The notes: generated by a model from the sequence alone, not told the origin. 64,000 bases of DNA from Fratercula arctica (GCA_947846985.1 CANTUZ010000004.1:79618159-79682158), one strand, 5' to 3'; positions 36,102 to 51,454 are shown, numbered from the stretch's first letter. Numbers and translations: made by a program.

Positions 36102-39100
36102 CTGCATTAGAATATGATAACTCGCGTTTAACACTGCAAGGTTTTTTTTTGATTCTCACTCAGTCCAGGAGTAAGATACGCTGTGTCCTTTGGGAAGATT
36201 GGCAGTCTGGCCTCTGCAATCTGGAATCACATCACAGCTTCCTGGAACTTGTAGAGTTAAAAATGCACCATGTCCAGCGCGAGTTTACACCTTTGCCTGA
36301 TGAGTTTTCTTGTCTGGCCTGATCTTGTCTTTTCATATGTACTATTTTACTGTGATAGTGCACAACTGTCTTCTGGGATCCTTTCTACACTAGGATACAA
36401 TGATGACATAAAACCCCCAGGAAGTTAATTTTTATTATATCCTAGTAATGCTGAATTGTGAATAGAATTCTGCTTTGATTATGGTACCTTAGGTACCGCT
36501 CTCTTACCAATCAAATTATTGACCCTCACTTAATAATTGCAAAAAACCCCATGTTGGTTCTCTTTCATTAACACCTGTATTTCCTCCTTGCTCAAAACTT
36601 TGTGGTAAAGACCTTTTCACAACTTAATAGATCATAATACCTTCCATCTGTGACAGAATATTAGGTAAAATGAAAGGCACTTAATAGCCTAATTTATTAT
36701 GATAATATTCAGTTTTATTGTAAGTGGATATTTTGCGATAATTCTGTCTTTATCCTGTGGTGGTTCAATCACAGTCAAATCTGATCCAGTAAAAAGATGC
36801 TTTCAACATATTTTCTTTCTTAGGAAATGCTAAAGTTGAAACCTTTAAGACTACTTACCAAACCTTTTCCTTTTTAAAAAATTAAATAATAATTTGGAAC
36901 AATTTTAGTACCAGCTAGTATGTCTCATACATGCAAACCACTTTCAATCTAGCAATTATCTACTTTGAACTGAAGGACCCAGTCTCTTATTAGAAACATA
37001 TCAGCAGGGTGTGCAATTTCATAACTACTCACTGCTGACTAATAGAAAAATTCTTTCTAAAACAGGAATATTGTTTTGTTTAGAGAAAAGTAATTCCATT
37101 TGCTTGAGATTTCAAAATTTGATATCCTTCTGGTCCTAAATGAAACTAAATTATTAGTAAAAAAGCCCAGACCCCTCCTCTGGGACAAAAAATCAGTCAT
37201 TTTAGAGTTCCTAGATTCATACTTAAGAAATACAGGACCCAAAAGTCCAAATGCTCTCACCTTTAATTCGTGTGCTCCTGCAAATTATTCAGGACCCTGG
37301 AAGACTTTATTTTTGTCCTCCCATGTAGTCCACAAATGGGCTTCTCTGAATCCATGGATTTAGGAAACCTAGGGATCTTTGTGCTGAGGGCTAATGAAGA
37401 ACAATGTGTGTAACTTTGATGATTAGAAACCAGAGGTTTCTGAACAAGCACGGTTCTGTCAGAAGTTTGTCAAGTGCTTCCACCACGTGTTTTTAATTTG
37501 ATGATTTAGAAAAATCTATAAAGCAAATGTTTGTAGGGTTTTCTTCTGTCGACTTCAAAGCGTGGACTTTAAACTTGCATGCAGAAGGCTGTATTTGTTT
37601 CAGTTAGAGCTGGCTCCCTCTGCACTCATTTCATCACATTTTAAGATGTACTATTTGTTGTCTAAATTCTGTTTCTCTGATCCACCCTGTGCAAGGGGGT
37701 AATGAGAAGCCGCGCAGCCTGTGAGCGCACCAGGAAATTAATTATGACTCAGAATCACAATTTCTCTTGTGCTTTTCCCTTCCTGTTGTGTGGGACTGGG
37801 GGACCACCCCACTGTTTTGTATGGAGCAGATGGCTTTATGTTGTCTAAATGGCCAAGTACTTGGGCTAAAAACTATCAAAACCTCACCCTCAAGTGTGTG
37901 TGTGGGGAGAGAAGGGAAGAAGAAGAATGAATGTTCAACTCAATGAAAGATCATATTGCTAAGAAGCTTATTCATGCAAAGTAGTATTCTGCTTGTGGAG
38001 GCAATAAGATTACGTGTAAAGTATGATTCCGTACTAATAGTAACTTAACCTGCCTTTGATCTGATATTCCATACTGCCATTCCAGTAATCCAATATTCCA
38101 GTCGAGGTATTCATTATTTTGCAAAGTCTGCAGCTCAGACGTGAAAAACATTTCTCTTGAAATTATTTCTTCATGCCCAGGAGCTAAATATGTTGCATAT
38201 ATCTCACTATCTAACATGTCATGTCAATTTTGATTCTGAACAATACATTACTTTCCTTGTAATTAAATTAAACATGAGAACTAACGCTTTTGTACATCTC
38301 CTTCAGCATTCTACTTATCTCCATAAGCATTCGTCTTTCTCCAAAGATTCTCCTTATCTCCATAAACACAGTTAATAAGAAGTCATAGCAATGTATGCAT
38401 TTCTCCCATTGTACAAGACAAAAACATTCCAGAACTTTTAAGCAGCAAAAGATTACGTTCTATAGAAGATAACCTTCATTTTTTGACAGTTCCTTGCTGC
38501 CAACCCAAGCTGGGCAACAGGTTTAAAAAAATGCCAGATTACTCTCTGGATTTATATGCCATATTTCAAAATGAAGTGAAATTAGATAGTCCTTTTGTGT
38601 GCTTTGTTACATGTTGGAAAGCATTAAGCCAACAGGAATACCTTCAGAAACGTATCTGCCTTGTCACATTGTACTGCACATGGAAATTATGCTTGATCCA
38701 AGAAAATAAACATCTTAAAAGAAAACAACAGCTGATTTTCAGCTGCTGGACTTTATTAAAAGCTTACCCTAAAGGTGACCTCTAAGGATTTAGCAAAATA
38801 TACATTGTAACAGGTAGAAAACTTTCCATTCTGCTAATAAATGTGCTGCAACTACAGCTGAGGTCTGCATGAGTTATGTGATTTTAGTGGCACAGTTGGG
38901 ACATTCGAAACACAATACAATATAAAATAGAAGGTCAATAGTGAGATTTGCTTCTCTAGATAAATGTATTTATTCTTATAAGAAATAATGTGCATGCTAT
39001 GGAAGTCTAAGGATGGATTTACACAGGTTGGTTTGTCTTTATTCAGATCCTGGTCTACACATACTACTTTGCAACAGAGAGAAAAATGATTTATTTCCAT

Positions 39101-40191
39101 GGGAGGAAAATGCCATGTTTTTCCTTTTACAGAACAAACATGTAAGCAAACTCTGCTTTATGTGACTGCTGTTACCCCAGATCAGCGTCAGAGTTACTGA
39201 GGTCAAGACCACTTTTTATGCAGTGTGTGTGCATTCAAATAGGCCGTTTGTATGTCCACTTCCAGAGACATTTCTGAGAACGCCAAGGAAGTACTAATTC
39301 AGAGCTGATTACCCATTGCATGTGTACGAGCTGATAAACTGAGCAGTGAGCATCATAATTCTATATCTCAGGGGTTTTAATCACCCAATAACAAAGAAAC
39401 ATGTTGGCACAAAGTGATACATCAGCCTCTTCCGTCTTTCAGTGATTGAGCACAATTGGCCTTGTATGTCCTGACTCCTTTGTAATAAACATGCAAAACC
39501 AGTCTGAACTAGAAGAAAATCTCAGGGTCTAATTAACTGATTTTTAGTAAAGCTTGATTAGTTCTAGTCAGTGGAATCTTTTATTGACTTTGCGAGGGCT
39601 GAGAAAGGAACTTTGTCACATCCATCAGAGTTAACATGAAGAAAGAGATTATTATCTCCTTGGACTCAGCTTGTTTTTGGCTTTTGCTCTTGTTTCCCAA
39701 ACCTTTGTTTGAAGCTGGGATGGAAGAAGAGAACTGAATTAACTGAACAAAGGGAGGCCAATATTAAATACGGAGAAGCGTGTGATTGCCAGTGCTCCTG
39801 TGAACTTGATTGTTGTAGGTGACGAGAGCATAACTGAAGATCTGAGCAGCTACTCCCACAGAGGGGATGCTAGTTTTGATTTTTGTCTGCATTTTTCTGG
39901 GTGGGAGAGGCTCCCAGAAGAGACGAGGGATTCTGTTCCAGCTCTTCAGAGGGCCCATGGGCACACAAGGCTCCCGGCATGGAGGTCTGCATCTCACCGC
40001 TTCTCTTTGACAGTCTGCATATTCCTGATGGAAACATTTTGATATAAAAACTCCCTTGCTCCTGGAAGCTTTCTTCCAAGAAGCATTTTTGTATTGTGAA
40101 AAATAGCTTTTACAATATAAAAGGCACTTAAACTAACAGACCACTTTAACTTGCCTACTAATGCTTTATTGGGCTCGTGAGGGCGTGTTAC

Positions 40192-40377
40192 TGTGCACAG
40201 TAGTTTGCAAACTCTCAGCATCCACTGAGGTTTCTTCAAAGCATCATCTTTGGGGTTGAGAAATGAAATGAGTAATGTAACAGCCCTCTCCATGGCTTTC
40301 ACGTCTGAGCCCCATTTGTATCCACATTTACTGACTGGATACATAGTCTGAGGCAGAATTTCAATCAGAGGATACCC
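40192..40377 (-). other. Weak candidate coding exon in a 136-codon open run
   Basis: On the minus strand an acceptor-like 'cttagccataatccag' ends at 40378 and a donor-like CACA|GTAACA follows 40192. The segment is 186 nt with phase 0 at both ends. It reads GYPLIEILPQTMYPVSKC onward to MLRVCKLLCT, amphipathic and helix-like in appearance. The same frame stays open from about 40410 down to 39994, the longest open run in the window outside repeats. My rough arithmetic gives about one such run by chance at this composition, so this is only a candidate. No family recognised. Confidence 0.2.
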
Positions 40378-43300
40378 CTGGATTATGGCTAAGAGTGATT
40401 CAAATCAGTGATAGAAAGAAAGACATACATTAAACTGAAAGGGGAGAGAAGGGTAAAAGAATGACTGGAGAGAAGAAGATGGTAGTAGTATAAAAATATT
40501 TATCTTTCCATGATAAAACAAAAAATATTTTGCTGTTGCATACTTTTTCTTAGCAATTAAGTATGGTATTCTTAAATGTCAGAGGAAAAATATTTTTTGT
40601 AGGATTGTTGCTTTCTTATCATGACAGACTAGTTTTAGCCAGAAATACCTTTGTAGGTTCACTTATTTAACATAGCAAATTTTGTACTAAGTTGTCGTAC
40701 TTTTGGCGTTCCAGGCATGAAAGCGTATGTCCTCAAGCTGTTTGGAGACTGAATGGCACAGAGATTGTTAAGAGTGCGCAGGCACCTTCCTTTAGACAAT
40801 AGAGTAATAAATCTTCAGGTTCTCTGGCCCATTTCCTCGCAAACGGAGGCTTTGAGTAATGTCCCAAATGAGGTTACTTCTGTTGCTTGTGTTCGCATAT
40901 ATCTGTATTTCAATTTGAAATGTAGCTTTCTTTAAGAAGTAGGGAAGCTGGTTCTTAAAACCAAGATAGTAATTTTATATGTAGATCTAACTGTAATGAA
41001 ATGTATGGAAATGTGAACTCTTATATTATCATATTGAAAAGCAGCTTATTTTCCTATTGATTTATTCCATTTAGTTCAAAATCATGAAGCTCTACAAATA
41101 CTGAATATTATTTGCATACTATTGGAACTAGCTTGGTTTCCTTACTTGATAAATGCTTGGGTATTCTCACCATTGATACTGTGCATATTCTTTTAATATC
41201 TTCTGATAGAAATTGTGCTGATAGCTCCGTGAAATTGCTTTCCACCTAAGAGGCTGTATATGCAAATCTTCTCTAAAACCGAACACAAAAAAGTAAATTA
41301 TTATACCTGACCAAAATTCATCCAAAACACAAGGCACTGATGGGAAAACAACTAGTCAGAAGGTCACAGTAGGAATGTTTTCCGAATATAATAGCATCAC
41401 CCATCTCACTGGGCGGGAAACTTGATAGGACTTTGAATTCCTGTATGTTCCCTTTCTTTCCATGGCAGATTCATACCTAGGTTTCTAATATACTGCCTGG
41501 TAATTTTGTTTTTTGAGATATAAAGTAAGTAGGCTGAGTATAGAGTGTAAAATTATTCAGACTAACAAAGGAATAATGGGAGAAGTGTTAAATAGCAGAA
41601 GAACATCCTGCCTTTTTCAGATTTAGATATACCTAGGAAAATATGGTTTAAAAGTATTACCTTATATTTGACTGGTAAGAGCTTGCCAGTTTTTAACTTA
41701 TTTTTTCTAATATATCAAATAAGATGAACAATACTGCTAAACAGGATGTTTTTCTGTGCATGAAATCTAGGGGAGAGTGTCCTGTGGAATTCAAAACTGG
41801 TACAAAAGAAGTGTCTTTTAATAGGTGAGATAGACAACTTCAGAAAATGAGCAGTCATACATTCAGAAGTTATATATACTTTTATTTACTCTGACACAGA
41901 GATAAAGTGATTATGGGCTGCATACTAACATTTTCAATACAAAAGGTGTCAGAGTACCGCAGTGATTCCATGCTGGCTCTACCAGTCAGGAACCCTGTAT
42001 GTTTCAGCCTGTGAACACAAAGGAGTTGTGAAACTGCATCCAGTTACATTTGCAAATGCATTTTACTGGAGGAAGGCAAATATTTAAAGAATTTTTTGGT
42101 CTAATTCAAAGGAATGTATTTGTCCAATTCCCATCATGCTGTAATACAACATTAAACAGCAATAACTAGAACTGTAATATCTGATAAGAGATAAGACTGA
42201 TGTGATGTACTGCAAACATGGTTACCTATTTTCCTACCTTACATAAGAAGGAATAGGGAAAAACCTGTTTCCTTGTAAACTTAGTTAAATTCAAACATGA
42301 ATTTTTCAAGTCATCTCTAGATTTTATGGTGACATGGTATTTTTGCACACCTAAAAGATTTAGATAGAAGAGCTTCACAGCATATTTTCCCACTGAAGAA
42401 AGAAGTTAGTAAACCTAAAATAAAAGCTGGGGAGAGATCAAAAGAATCATCAAGACTAAACTCCCCCTTTGAGAATTAGGTTTGTATTTGCTTTATTTGT
42501 CTCTTACTTTACCGCCCCAACAACAACAAAAAAAAATCAACCAAAACCTAGTAACTTTTTATAGGCAGTTAGAAAATAGCTCACTTGAAACCTGTTTCTC
42601 CTTGCTCGAATCCTTTCACCTTCCTTACCAAACTTCAGTTTCTGCACTGACTGGGACCTCTAAAATCCAGTTAAAAATGCACAGACCAGATACAGGCACT
42701 AGAGGGAGACATGAGCTCGTGAACTTAACCAGTGTATTAACACCATCAGGTTTAAATCTTGGGAGACATTTCTATATAGACCAGATGAAGCGTTGGTTCT
42801 GAAGGAAGGCCTTAGATGCAAACACTCCAAGGGTTTAATGTATGATTGGTAATGGTTTTGAGAGCTCTAAAGAGTATTTTAAGATCCCCTCCAAATTTAA
42901 ATCAAGTTGCGTACTACCAAGTTATGTTTTCACTAACGTACCAGCAGTTAACAATATTCTTTCAAATACACTATCGTAAACTCTAAGACTTACAAAAGTG
43001 CAAGGTAAAGAGAGAATATTATTGCAAGGTCCTTTACAAGATCTCTTGTTTAAATCTGCCTGTATGCCTATTTCTGTATATAAACTTATTTCTGGTCAAG
43101 ATGCTATTTGAGAAGAGATACAGACTGATGCTGGACGAATATGTGACGTTCAGTTTGAGATTTTGTCATGGAAGAAAACTTTTTACTTTCTTTTGCAGAG
43201 TATATTTTTGAAGTGAGTGATACAGGTTTTGATGTAGGTTTATGATTTAATATAAAATGTCGCCATCTGGTTTTTATTGTTATTTTATTTTTATTTCTCT

Positions 43301-46300
43301 AAATTTTATTTTTATAAGCTTGTTTGGTAAAGAAAAAGACAATAAATGCATTGTATTATTATTGTAAATATAGCTACTTTTAGTTATTTGAGATCACTTT
43401 ACATCCAACCATCTAACCTACTAATGTTTTAGACACGTGGAACACACACTGTTTATAAGAGCCTAATCTTTATCTGGTAAAGCAATCAATTAAGATCCAG
43501 ACATTTTGTGACCTGTAATGAGATATTGAAAGATACGTGCAATTTGGTTGTGCAAAGCATCTGTATAAAATCAGGATGTTTGCCCAAAGGTATGCTCAAA
43601 TCAAATGTTCTTTTCAGCCATGTGCAACTTTTTGGGACCAATATACTGCTTTCTCAGCTTTTTCTAATTCCATTGGCAAGAGTGATTTGTGCATATAGAA
43701 TATGGCTCATACACAGCCTTTTAAAAACATAATGTGTTTATTTGACATATTTAATACTTTTTACAGTAGTTATTTGATTTTTTTTCAGGGTAACAAAAAT
43801 ATATTTTGCTGATATATTACCCATGCTAAATTTTTATATAAAACAGTGTTGGTAGGCAGTACTGCCTAATGAAACGATGTGGCTTGGAAACTATGCGCTT
43901 TAAAGAGAAATTTAACTCTTATTGCTAGCTCCGCGGCCAGCTTTGGATAATTTCTCAGTGCTCTCTCAGAGAAGATTGTCCTAATACTTCTGGCTTCATT
44001 TCCAAGAAAGCAATTTCTGTGTTCTCTCTGGATAATGCTAGCTTACCAATCCTTGAGATAACATCCCGCAAGCTCAAAAACTATTACTGGAAAGTCACTC
44101 AGAAAAAAAAGGCAAAGAAAGCAAAGAGAACAACACAAGAAGGCTGGAGGGGCGTAGTAAGATGTGTTTTTCCCATCTATAATGTGTGCTTTTGCCTCTG
44201 TGTGTGTGACATTTTGATTACCAAGATGTGTTCTATTTATTTAGTGATAAGTGAGACATTGCACATAAGTTTATTTGTCTATTATTATAGTATAAGAATG
44301 ACAAATTGGAAAAGTAAGAGAAGAGATTTCCACTCCTATTCTGTCTCACCTCGGCATGCAGCGCTTGTCATAGGTCACAGAATAAATGGTCCAATACTCA
44401 CTAAAATATTGACAGCACGTCTTCTCTCTATTCCTGTAGTGGCAAAATGAAGCTAATGATACGTACGTCTTTTAACTATGAGTAGGCAGCGATGAATGGC
44501 TTTACAGCGTTCTGCAATTGTCAAAGTCTTGGGCATTAGAAAAGTTTTAATCAAATTAAGAAATAGACTATAAAGGTATATACTATAAGGTATTTTCTAG
44601 ATCATTGAGTTGTCATTTTAATAAGGTAATCTTTTTATAGTCAAAATATATACATAGACAAATACATATATTGATGTTCTTATTTATATATAAAGTAGTT
44701 GCTGGCAAGATCATAATGTAAAGTTGGTGTTGGTTTTTTGCAGTCCCTTTCTCAGTAGTGTAGTATTTTTCATTCATCTTTCCCTACAAAAGGTATTACG
44801 ACTTATTCAGTTAGAAAGCAAGAATAAGAGCCATGAATAAAGGCTCAGAATGAGGTAAGAACATTCAAAAGGCATTAAAAAAACCAGTAGAATAAAAGAC
44901 TACAAGCCTGTTGTATTTTCTTAGAGCCAGAGTCTACATGCCCAAGGAAAAATATCATATCAATAATTGTTAGGATTTTGCATAATTATGTTTATTCGTG
45001 ATGTTGCCTGTAAAACACTAACTTGTAGGAGTGTGAGCTGTGCTTCATATTCTTAGTACAAAGGAGCTTTTACAAAAGATCCACCCTTTGCACCCAGAAT
45101 GTAGATACTTTTGTCAGAAGCAATAGAAATATAAGTAAAAAGAATTAAGATATATAAAATATTAACTAGACAATGCATTAGGTTTCCAGCATCCTAGGTG
45201 AGCTGGGATATACGATCATTCATACATTCATGCTGTATCCTGATGACCGTTTAATAATTTATGAATTGTGACATCCTCAGTAGGGGACACTGAGAACCTT
45301 TTCCCCTCGGTAAGCGGGTAGCCAGGCTCCTCACCTGAGCAGCGGTTCACGAGACTGCCTGGCATCGTGCAGAGGGCAGGACTCAACCTCCTCTTCTCCA
45401 TCCAGGCAAGTTCTCTGGTTGTGTGGTTTGGGGAGCCCTTTGTAGTTTGTAAAAAAAGACCTTCGTGAACAGGTGACCACCATTAGGAAACCAAATTCAG
45501 GATGTTTTTGATGAAAACCACAACAGAAGGGAAATAGTTATTTCCAGTCAGGCTGGGTGACTAAGCCTTACTCTTTGCTACCTTTCATTCCAAGCTCCTT
45601 ATTCTTATGATCTTTTCATATGTTCTTAATTCATATTGTGCGTTACATGAGGAGCTCAAATATCTGGTTTAGGGTTCAGAATTTGACATCCATACATTTC
45701 CATTAATCTTTTTACCTTGTGTCTTCCATACCATAACTTTGATTACCTATTTTTTCTTTTTTGAATTATTCAACTAACATAGAAAGCATTTCAGGTAATA
45801 CATCTCAGTAATAATAAAAACCTAATTAACAGATACATAACAACCATGATGGTAAAAATGTGCTGTGAGCAGTGGCAATAACTTCTATATCTTTGAAAAA
45901 GAAATATCCTCCATCTTTGACAGTGTGTATTTGCTGTTAATCAAATGCTCCACAAGAGCAGGGCTGGGTTGCTGGGGTTTTTCATTCGTTCTTTTCTGAA
46001 GAGACATGAAAAGGGAAAGCTTCTTTAACAAATACATTCCTTATACTTCTGATTAAATTAAATTAAAATAGTTTAACTATGCTCTCTGAATCAGAAGCAA
46101 CTTCTGTAGTGTCAACAATTCTCCCAGCGAGTTTTTGCATTAAGATAGGTATAGTATACTAGAATCCTAGTATTTTCACTAGGAAGTGCATTCACATATT
46201 ATAAGGACCCTATGACAAATCTCTGCAGTTGATTTCTGCAATTGTGATTACAATATGCACTACCACAGTGTGCATCTCACTAATTGTCCCTATCAGCTCT

Positions 46301-49300
46301 GGGAAATTCTAATAGCATTGGAAATATTTTGCCCAGATGGCTCTGAGCACTCAGATGTTCAGGTGGCTTGAGTTTACTCAATGGTTAACTAACCGGGCCT
46401 AACATATTGCTTTATTATAACTTAATGATTGGGAAGATGCTTCATAGTAATTGTCTATTACAAGCTTGCTTTCTTCCTTAAATATAAGCTATTTATCATT
46501 TAAAGTATCATTTAACTGGTGCAGGGAACCTTGTGCAAAGATAGACTGCTGATTTTCATGTAATTCACCCTACTTAGTTAACGTGGTTGACTTATAAACT
46601 CTGCTAATGTCAGGAAAACTTGATGCTGAACTTGCCTTCCACTATAGCTCTATGTAGGGTCAACTTAAAGTCACAAAGACTGACCCAATTAGGTAAAATC
46701 TTGGAGGGATTACATGCATATTCCGGACACTTATTAGCCAGAAGAAAATCACTTTGAAGTTTGAGATCCATAAAGCTGAAGACAAGCTAAATACAGGCTC
46801 TTGGATATCTCCGACATGTTGGATAGATTAGTCTTACTAAAACACTTTATAGTTTTATAGGGCTGTTTTGGAGCAACTCTTTTAAATGCGACTGCTAATC
46901 AGCTTGGAGTTGCTTAAACTGTTATCTGGGCCTTTTAGTTTTTTTGAAAACAGGTTAAAAAAGCCCCAGGCTGTGTATCACATGCAGGGAATTGCATTAA
47001 TTAATCTAGGTATAACAAAAAGGTGTTTCAAACCCATAAAAGGAGTACAGTAGTTGTGAATTTATTCAAATCAGAACCTGCACTAAAGGTTATGCTTTCT
47101 GAGACAGTGCTTTCATGATTATATGGCAAGGTAGTAAATAGAGTAAGTTTTTCGAAGACAAGGTAAATGAAAACTATAGTAAAGGAGATTTTTTCTTCAT
47201 AGCATTCCAATTTCCATGAACAGAATTTTCAGGTCTTTAAGATTAACATTTAAATATTTTCCAGCTAAGAATTACCTTAAAGTGAAATGGGATTTTTGTA
47301 AGAATAAACAGTCAAAAGCCGAACATTCAGCTTTTGGATTTGTAAGTGGTGAGTGAACATTGCACACTCTTGGCTCATAACTGCCATCTTTGAGAATGTT
47401 AAAGTTGAGACTTCAAGAATTATGAGTTCATCTTAAAAACATCTTTTAATATGGTATTTATGGATGATGATTTTAAACTTTTGAAAATCATGGTTTAGCA
47501 ATATCGTAATTACTATGAGGGTAAAAAACACCATGTATTTGTTAAAAGAGGGATTTTCTCATTTTACTTATTACTGGTTGTAGAAAGATTTGTAATGAAG
47601 TGATCAAATTTCTTTAAAGCTCTGTAGTGACACAGAAAAAGGCAAATGTCCAATCTCAAACTGCTTACAGTTAAAATGAAACTGAACAAAAATCAGCATG
47701 AGGAAAAATACTTAAGAATGAAGGTTATTATTTTCAGGGGATACATTAAACATATCAACAAGTTACACAATTTGGTGCTTCCCATTTTATTCTTGGCCAA
47801 AAGGACCAGGGATAGAGTACAAAAGTCTGTTAAGGCTTCATGTCAATAACAGAAAATTGAATTATCCCAGGAAAATAAGAAAGAAATTTCTTCAAAAAAG
47901 GTAGAATCTTTTGTCCTTACTGTTTTTTTCAGGAATACTGTGTTTAAATAAAATGAAAAAAGGAGCTTGTGTTACCTCTTGCAGTCCAGTGCCAAATCTA
48001 ATGGGTCACACGTTTGTTTGAGAGTACATCGTAAATTGAATGTTGACGAGAAAACTGGTAGACAAGCCAAATTCAATTGCTGAGTCACTTCTGTGGCTGT
48101 ACCAGAGTTACGTAGGAGGCGAAAACTGTGTTTAGAAACATGAAGGATGAAGTATTAGATTAGATCGCATATATATTTTCAGTGATGCCCGAAAGGGACA
48201 CTATTGAAAAGAGAAACCAATAAGGACAATTTAATTTGAAGCTGTCACTTAGCTATCAAGGTCAGTTGCTTCGTTTCCTCTGGAGATTTGGTCGTCTTTG
48301 ATTTTGGTGACGCGTTATTTGTGACACTGTTTCTGTACCCAAAACAGACATTAGACAAAAGGAAATTATTATAATAGTCAAAAATAATATTTGCTATTAT
48401 CTGACGTCATTGGCCTTTTGCGATGCCAGTTTAGCTTATCTAGCCAGAAGAGGCTCGTCTATTTAAAACGCATAAAAGTGTCATTATTTCAGACAGACAA
48501 GAGAGCGTTGTTTTGTCTAGAAATTCTACTGGGAGCTCATACTGAGAGGGACAAGCCATTAGCAATAGTCTAGCTATGAATATGCTTGGCCTTCTCATGG
48601 AAGCAGAAGGTAGGCTGGGAAGAGGAGAAAAATTACACAGGCACGTGGCAATACGCCTTTTCTGTCTCAACAGACAGAGAACAGAAGACTGTGAAACTCA
48701 AATGTGAGGCAGAACATTCAAAGTAATTGGGAATAGGATCCGGTGGCTGTAAAAAGTCATTTTTCTCCACTGCCTGTACTTAGTGTTTTACACTTCAATA
48801 AATTATGGTTGTAGATGTCCTAGAAATGTTTTGTACACCGTATAGTTTGTATGCTGCGTAGTTTATCACCTGTCATAAGTTAAATTGAAATATGAGTTGA
48901 TCATACTGTCAGCTCGTTCCTCGTTCAAGATTTTTCATTGCTTCAAAATGGGATAACTATCAGCTGGATGGTATAATTCCTGAGGTTTGTGTTGGTTTTG
49001 ACCCCTCTGGAACTACAATTTCTGAAACCCATAGAATAGTGTAGTCCCTTATACTTCAAGCCTACCTCTAAAGCTTCTGTCACCTGAAACTCCTCCACTG
49101 GATCTTTACCTCTAACTCTGCCACTAGAACGGTGCAAAAATAAGGATAACCAACACATTTAAACACTTTTGTCTAACAGCTCGGCTGGAAAGTGTTGTCA
49201 TAAGAATTTTACTGGATTCTGTGTAGCAGTTGGGGAAAAGGAGGGATTGTTTTTTTCATTTGCTTTTTTGGAGGGGATTAGTCTTTTAATAATGCAAACA

Positions 49301-51454
49301 GTATGTTCTATTTTCAGTCGCATATTTGTGAATCAAGAGCTACACCATTGTTTTAGTCAACTGGATTTAATCCAGAAGACAACATTAAGCGTATTTTTAA
49401 TTCCTACTGAACAAAATAACATTGTATGGTTTCATGTCTGTCAGATGTTTTGCAAAACAAGTATGGAAGGAATAAACTAGAATGTAAATATATCCCATTA
49501 TAGTTCTGCTTTGTTGAATATTGTCTTGAAAGCTAGATTATGCTGTGTACTATGGAGTTGTTTGTTTCCATAACTTTGCAAGAAGAGGTAACTCTTAAAA
49601 GTTTTGAGGAATGGAAATCACACAGATCACCAAAATGTAAGTTATTAAATTAAAGGAATCTGCAACTGCCATGAAGGTTCTAGTTGATACTATGGTTGCA
49701 GCTTCTGTAACTCAAACATTTTAAATGGCGCTAGAGTAGGAATGGTTTGTTTGTTTTGCGTTTGCACTGAAGTGAAAAGGTTTTTGCCAGTGAATTAAGT
49801 CTGTGCTTTAGTAACTTTGGCACCAGGCATGAATTATTCTGCTTTTATTATTTTTCAGTACAGATTTGTTGCATGTTACATTTTTTAACGTCCTTAAAAG
49901 TCACAATATTTATATTTTCTTCTATATAATTCTATGCAAAAATATGGAGATCTTTGGCAGCCTTTCTTGAGTGATATCATCTTTTCAGTGTTGATCTTAT
50001 GTACAGCATCTGCCATTCATTAGGAGCCTGACCAACTGCGCTAACAGAGTCATATTGACTTTGATGGATCATGAGCTTTGGATTGTCAACTAGGAACAAA
50101 CACTCCAATTCTTAAATTTCCGTAAGCATATATATGTTAAGATTTGCTGGATCACAACATTAACAACAAGAAAACTTTATCTGTTAATTTCTGTTAACTT
50201 TTGATGCGACAGATCTAAAAATTATAGATGTAGGAACTTAAGCTACTTGCAGAAATAAAGTATGTCTTCAAGAGTAAGAATTTGAGTAATTTCAAGGAAA
50301 ACTCATTCATAATAGAGCACTAAATAAAGAACCTGTAAGATAATCAGATTTGCATTTTCTTTCTGTATTTCACAATTATTTTTTTTTCAATTAATCAAAA
50401 AGACAGATTGGTAGACTGGTATCTGAAAAGCATTGCACAACTTGTTTTGTAGTTCTGTTCCCCAAATCCCTATTATTTGGTGCTAGAGGACTGTTCAGAT
50501 TTTCTGAAATTAAATGAAGGCAGTTACTCGCTTTGAATTCTTATGACCTTAGCCAATAAACACATTTCATCACTATGGTTGCAAAAAACAAATACCCACT
50601 ATTGCAGTATACCTCATAGGCACATAAGAATTAGTTGACATGGAAGGATTTGCTCTCAGATACTAGTTTAAAGCCTAAATCCTTGAGGGAGAAAGAGTGC
50701 AAGTAGGGTGAACTGATTAGATGAAATCTCAGGTATAATATTTTATTCTCAATGTAGGTTTGTATTTGATCAGCTTTGACATATTCTTTTAAGAAAAAAT
50801 TCTACTCCAAGACCCTACTTTGAGCATATAAAAAGTGCTTGTAGAATGGCAGATGAACTGTTTCATGACATCTTTTCCAGCTGGCATAATCATCACGTTC
50901 TCTGTGTGCCTGCTCCCTAGAGGGGGAAAAAAAAATAAAATGGTAGAGTAAAAAATCCTGATGTGGAGTCCATGTGGGGAATCATGAGATAATCGCTGGG
51001 GAGGGAGGAGGGCAGCAGTTAATCTGCTGGTTTGAAAAACATTGCAGTAGAAATATTGATGTTGCAAAGCCAAGAATTTGAAGATTAACATTCAGGGTTC
51101 TTGTGCAACTTCAGTGTTGCTGCGCATACATTATGATACAGATTTTAATTACAGAGACATGTAAAAATTCCAAATATAATTCCATCCACAAATACTGAGT
51201 ATTTGCTTAAATTCCATCATTAAAACTGGTTGTGAGCTTTATTTGCTAAATTTGTTCAAACCCCATTTGAGGAAAGCATCGTAAGTTTCTCTACGGACTT
51301 TCAGATGCTTTATTTCCTTATAATAGTTGAGTGTTTCACAAGCACTCGGGCATTTATTTTAAATGTAGGCTACATGACATGAGATGATATTGCTGTTCCC
51401 ATTTTATGGAAATCAAGTTGCAGAATCAGGTTACAGAATCAAACTAGAAAGTAC

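Larger units (their letters stand above)
34893..51454. other. 16.5 kb AT-rich block without recognisable transposons
   Basis: This is the longest stretch with no CR1 or LTR that I can see, in contrast to a copy every 3-7 kb elsewhere. It holds only two weak minus-strand exon-like segments (35882-36101 and 40192-40377), short A/T runs (35621-35635) and a small GC-richer patch near 45290-45420. It could be a large intron or an intergenic region. Conserved non-coding elements cannot be recognised from one sequence. Confidence 0.4.

Noticed and set aside
45290..45420. GC-richer patch with a minus-strand donor-like site (CTCAG|GTGAGG)
   Set aside because: The possible exon upstream would be only about 20 nt and has no supporting frame.
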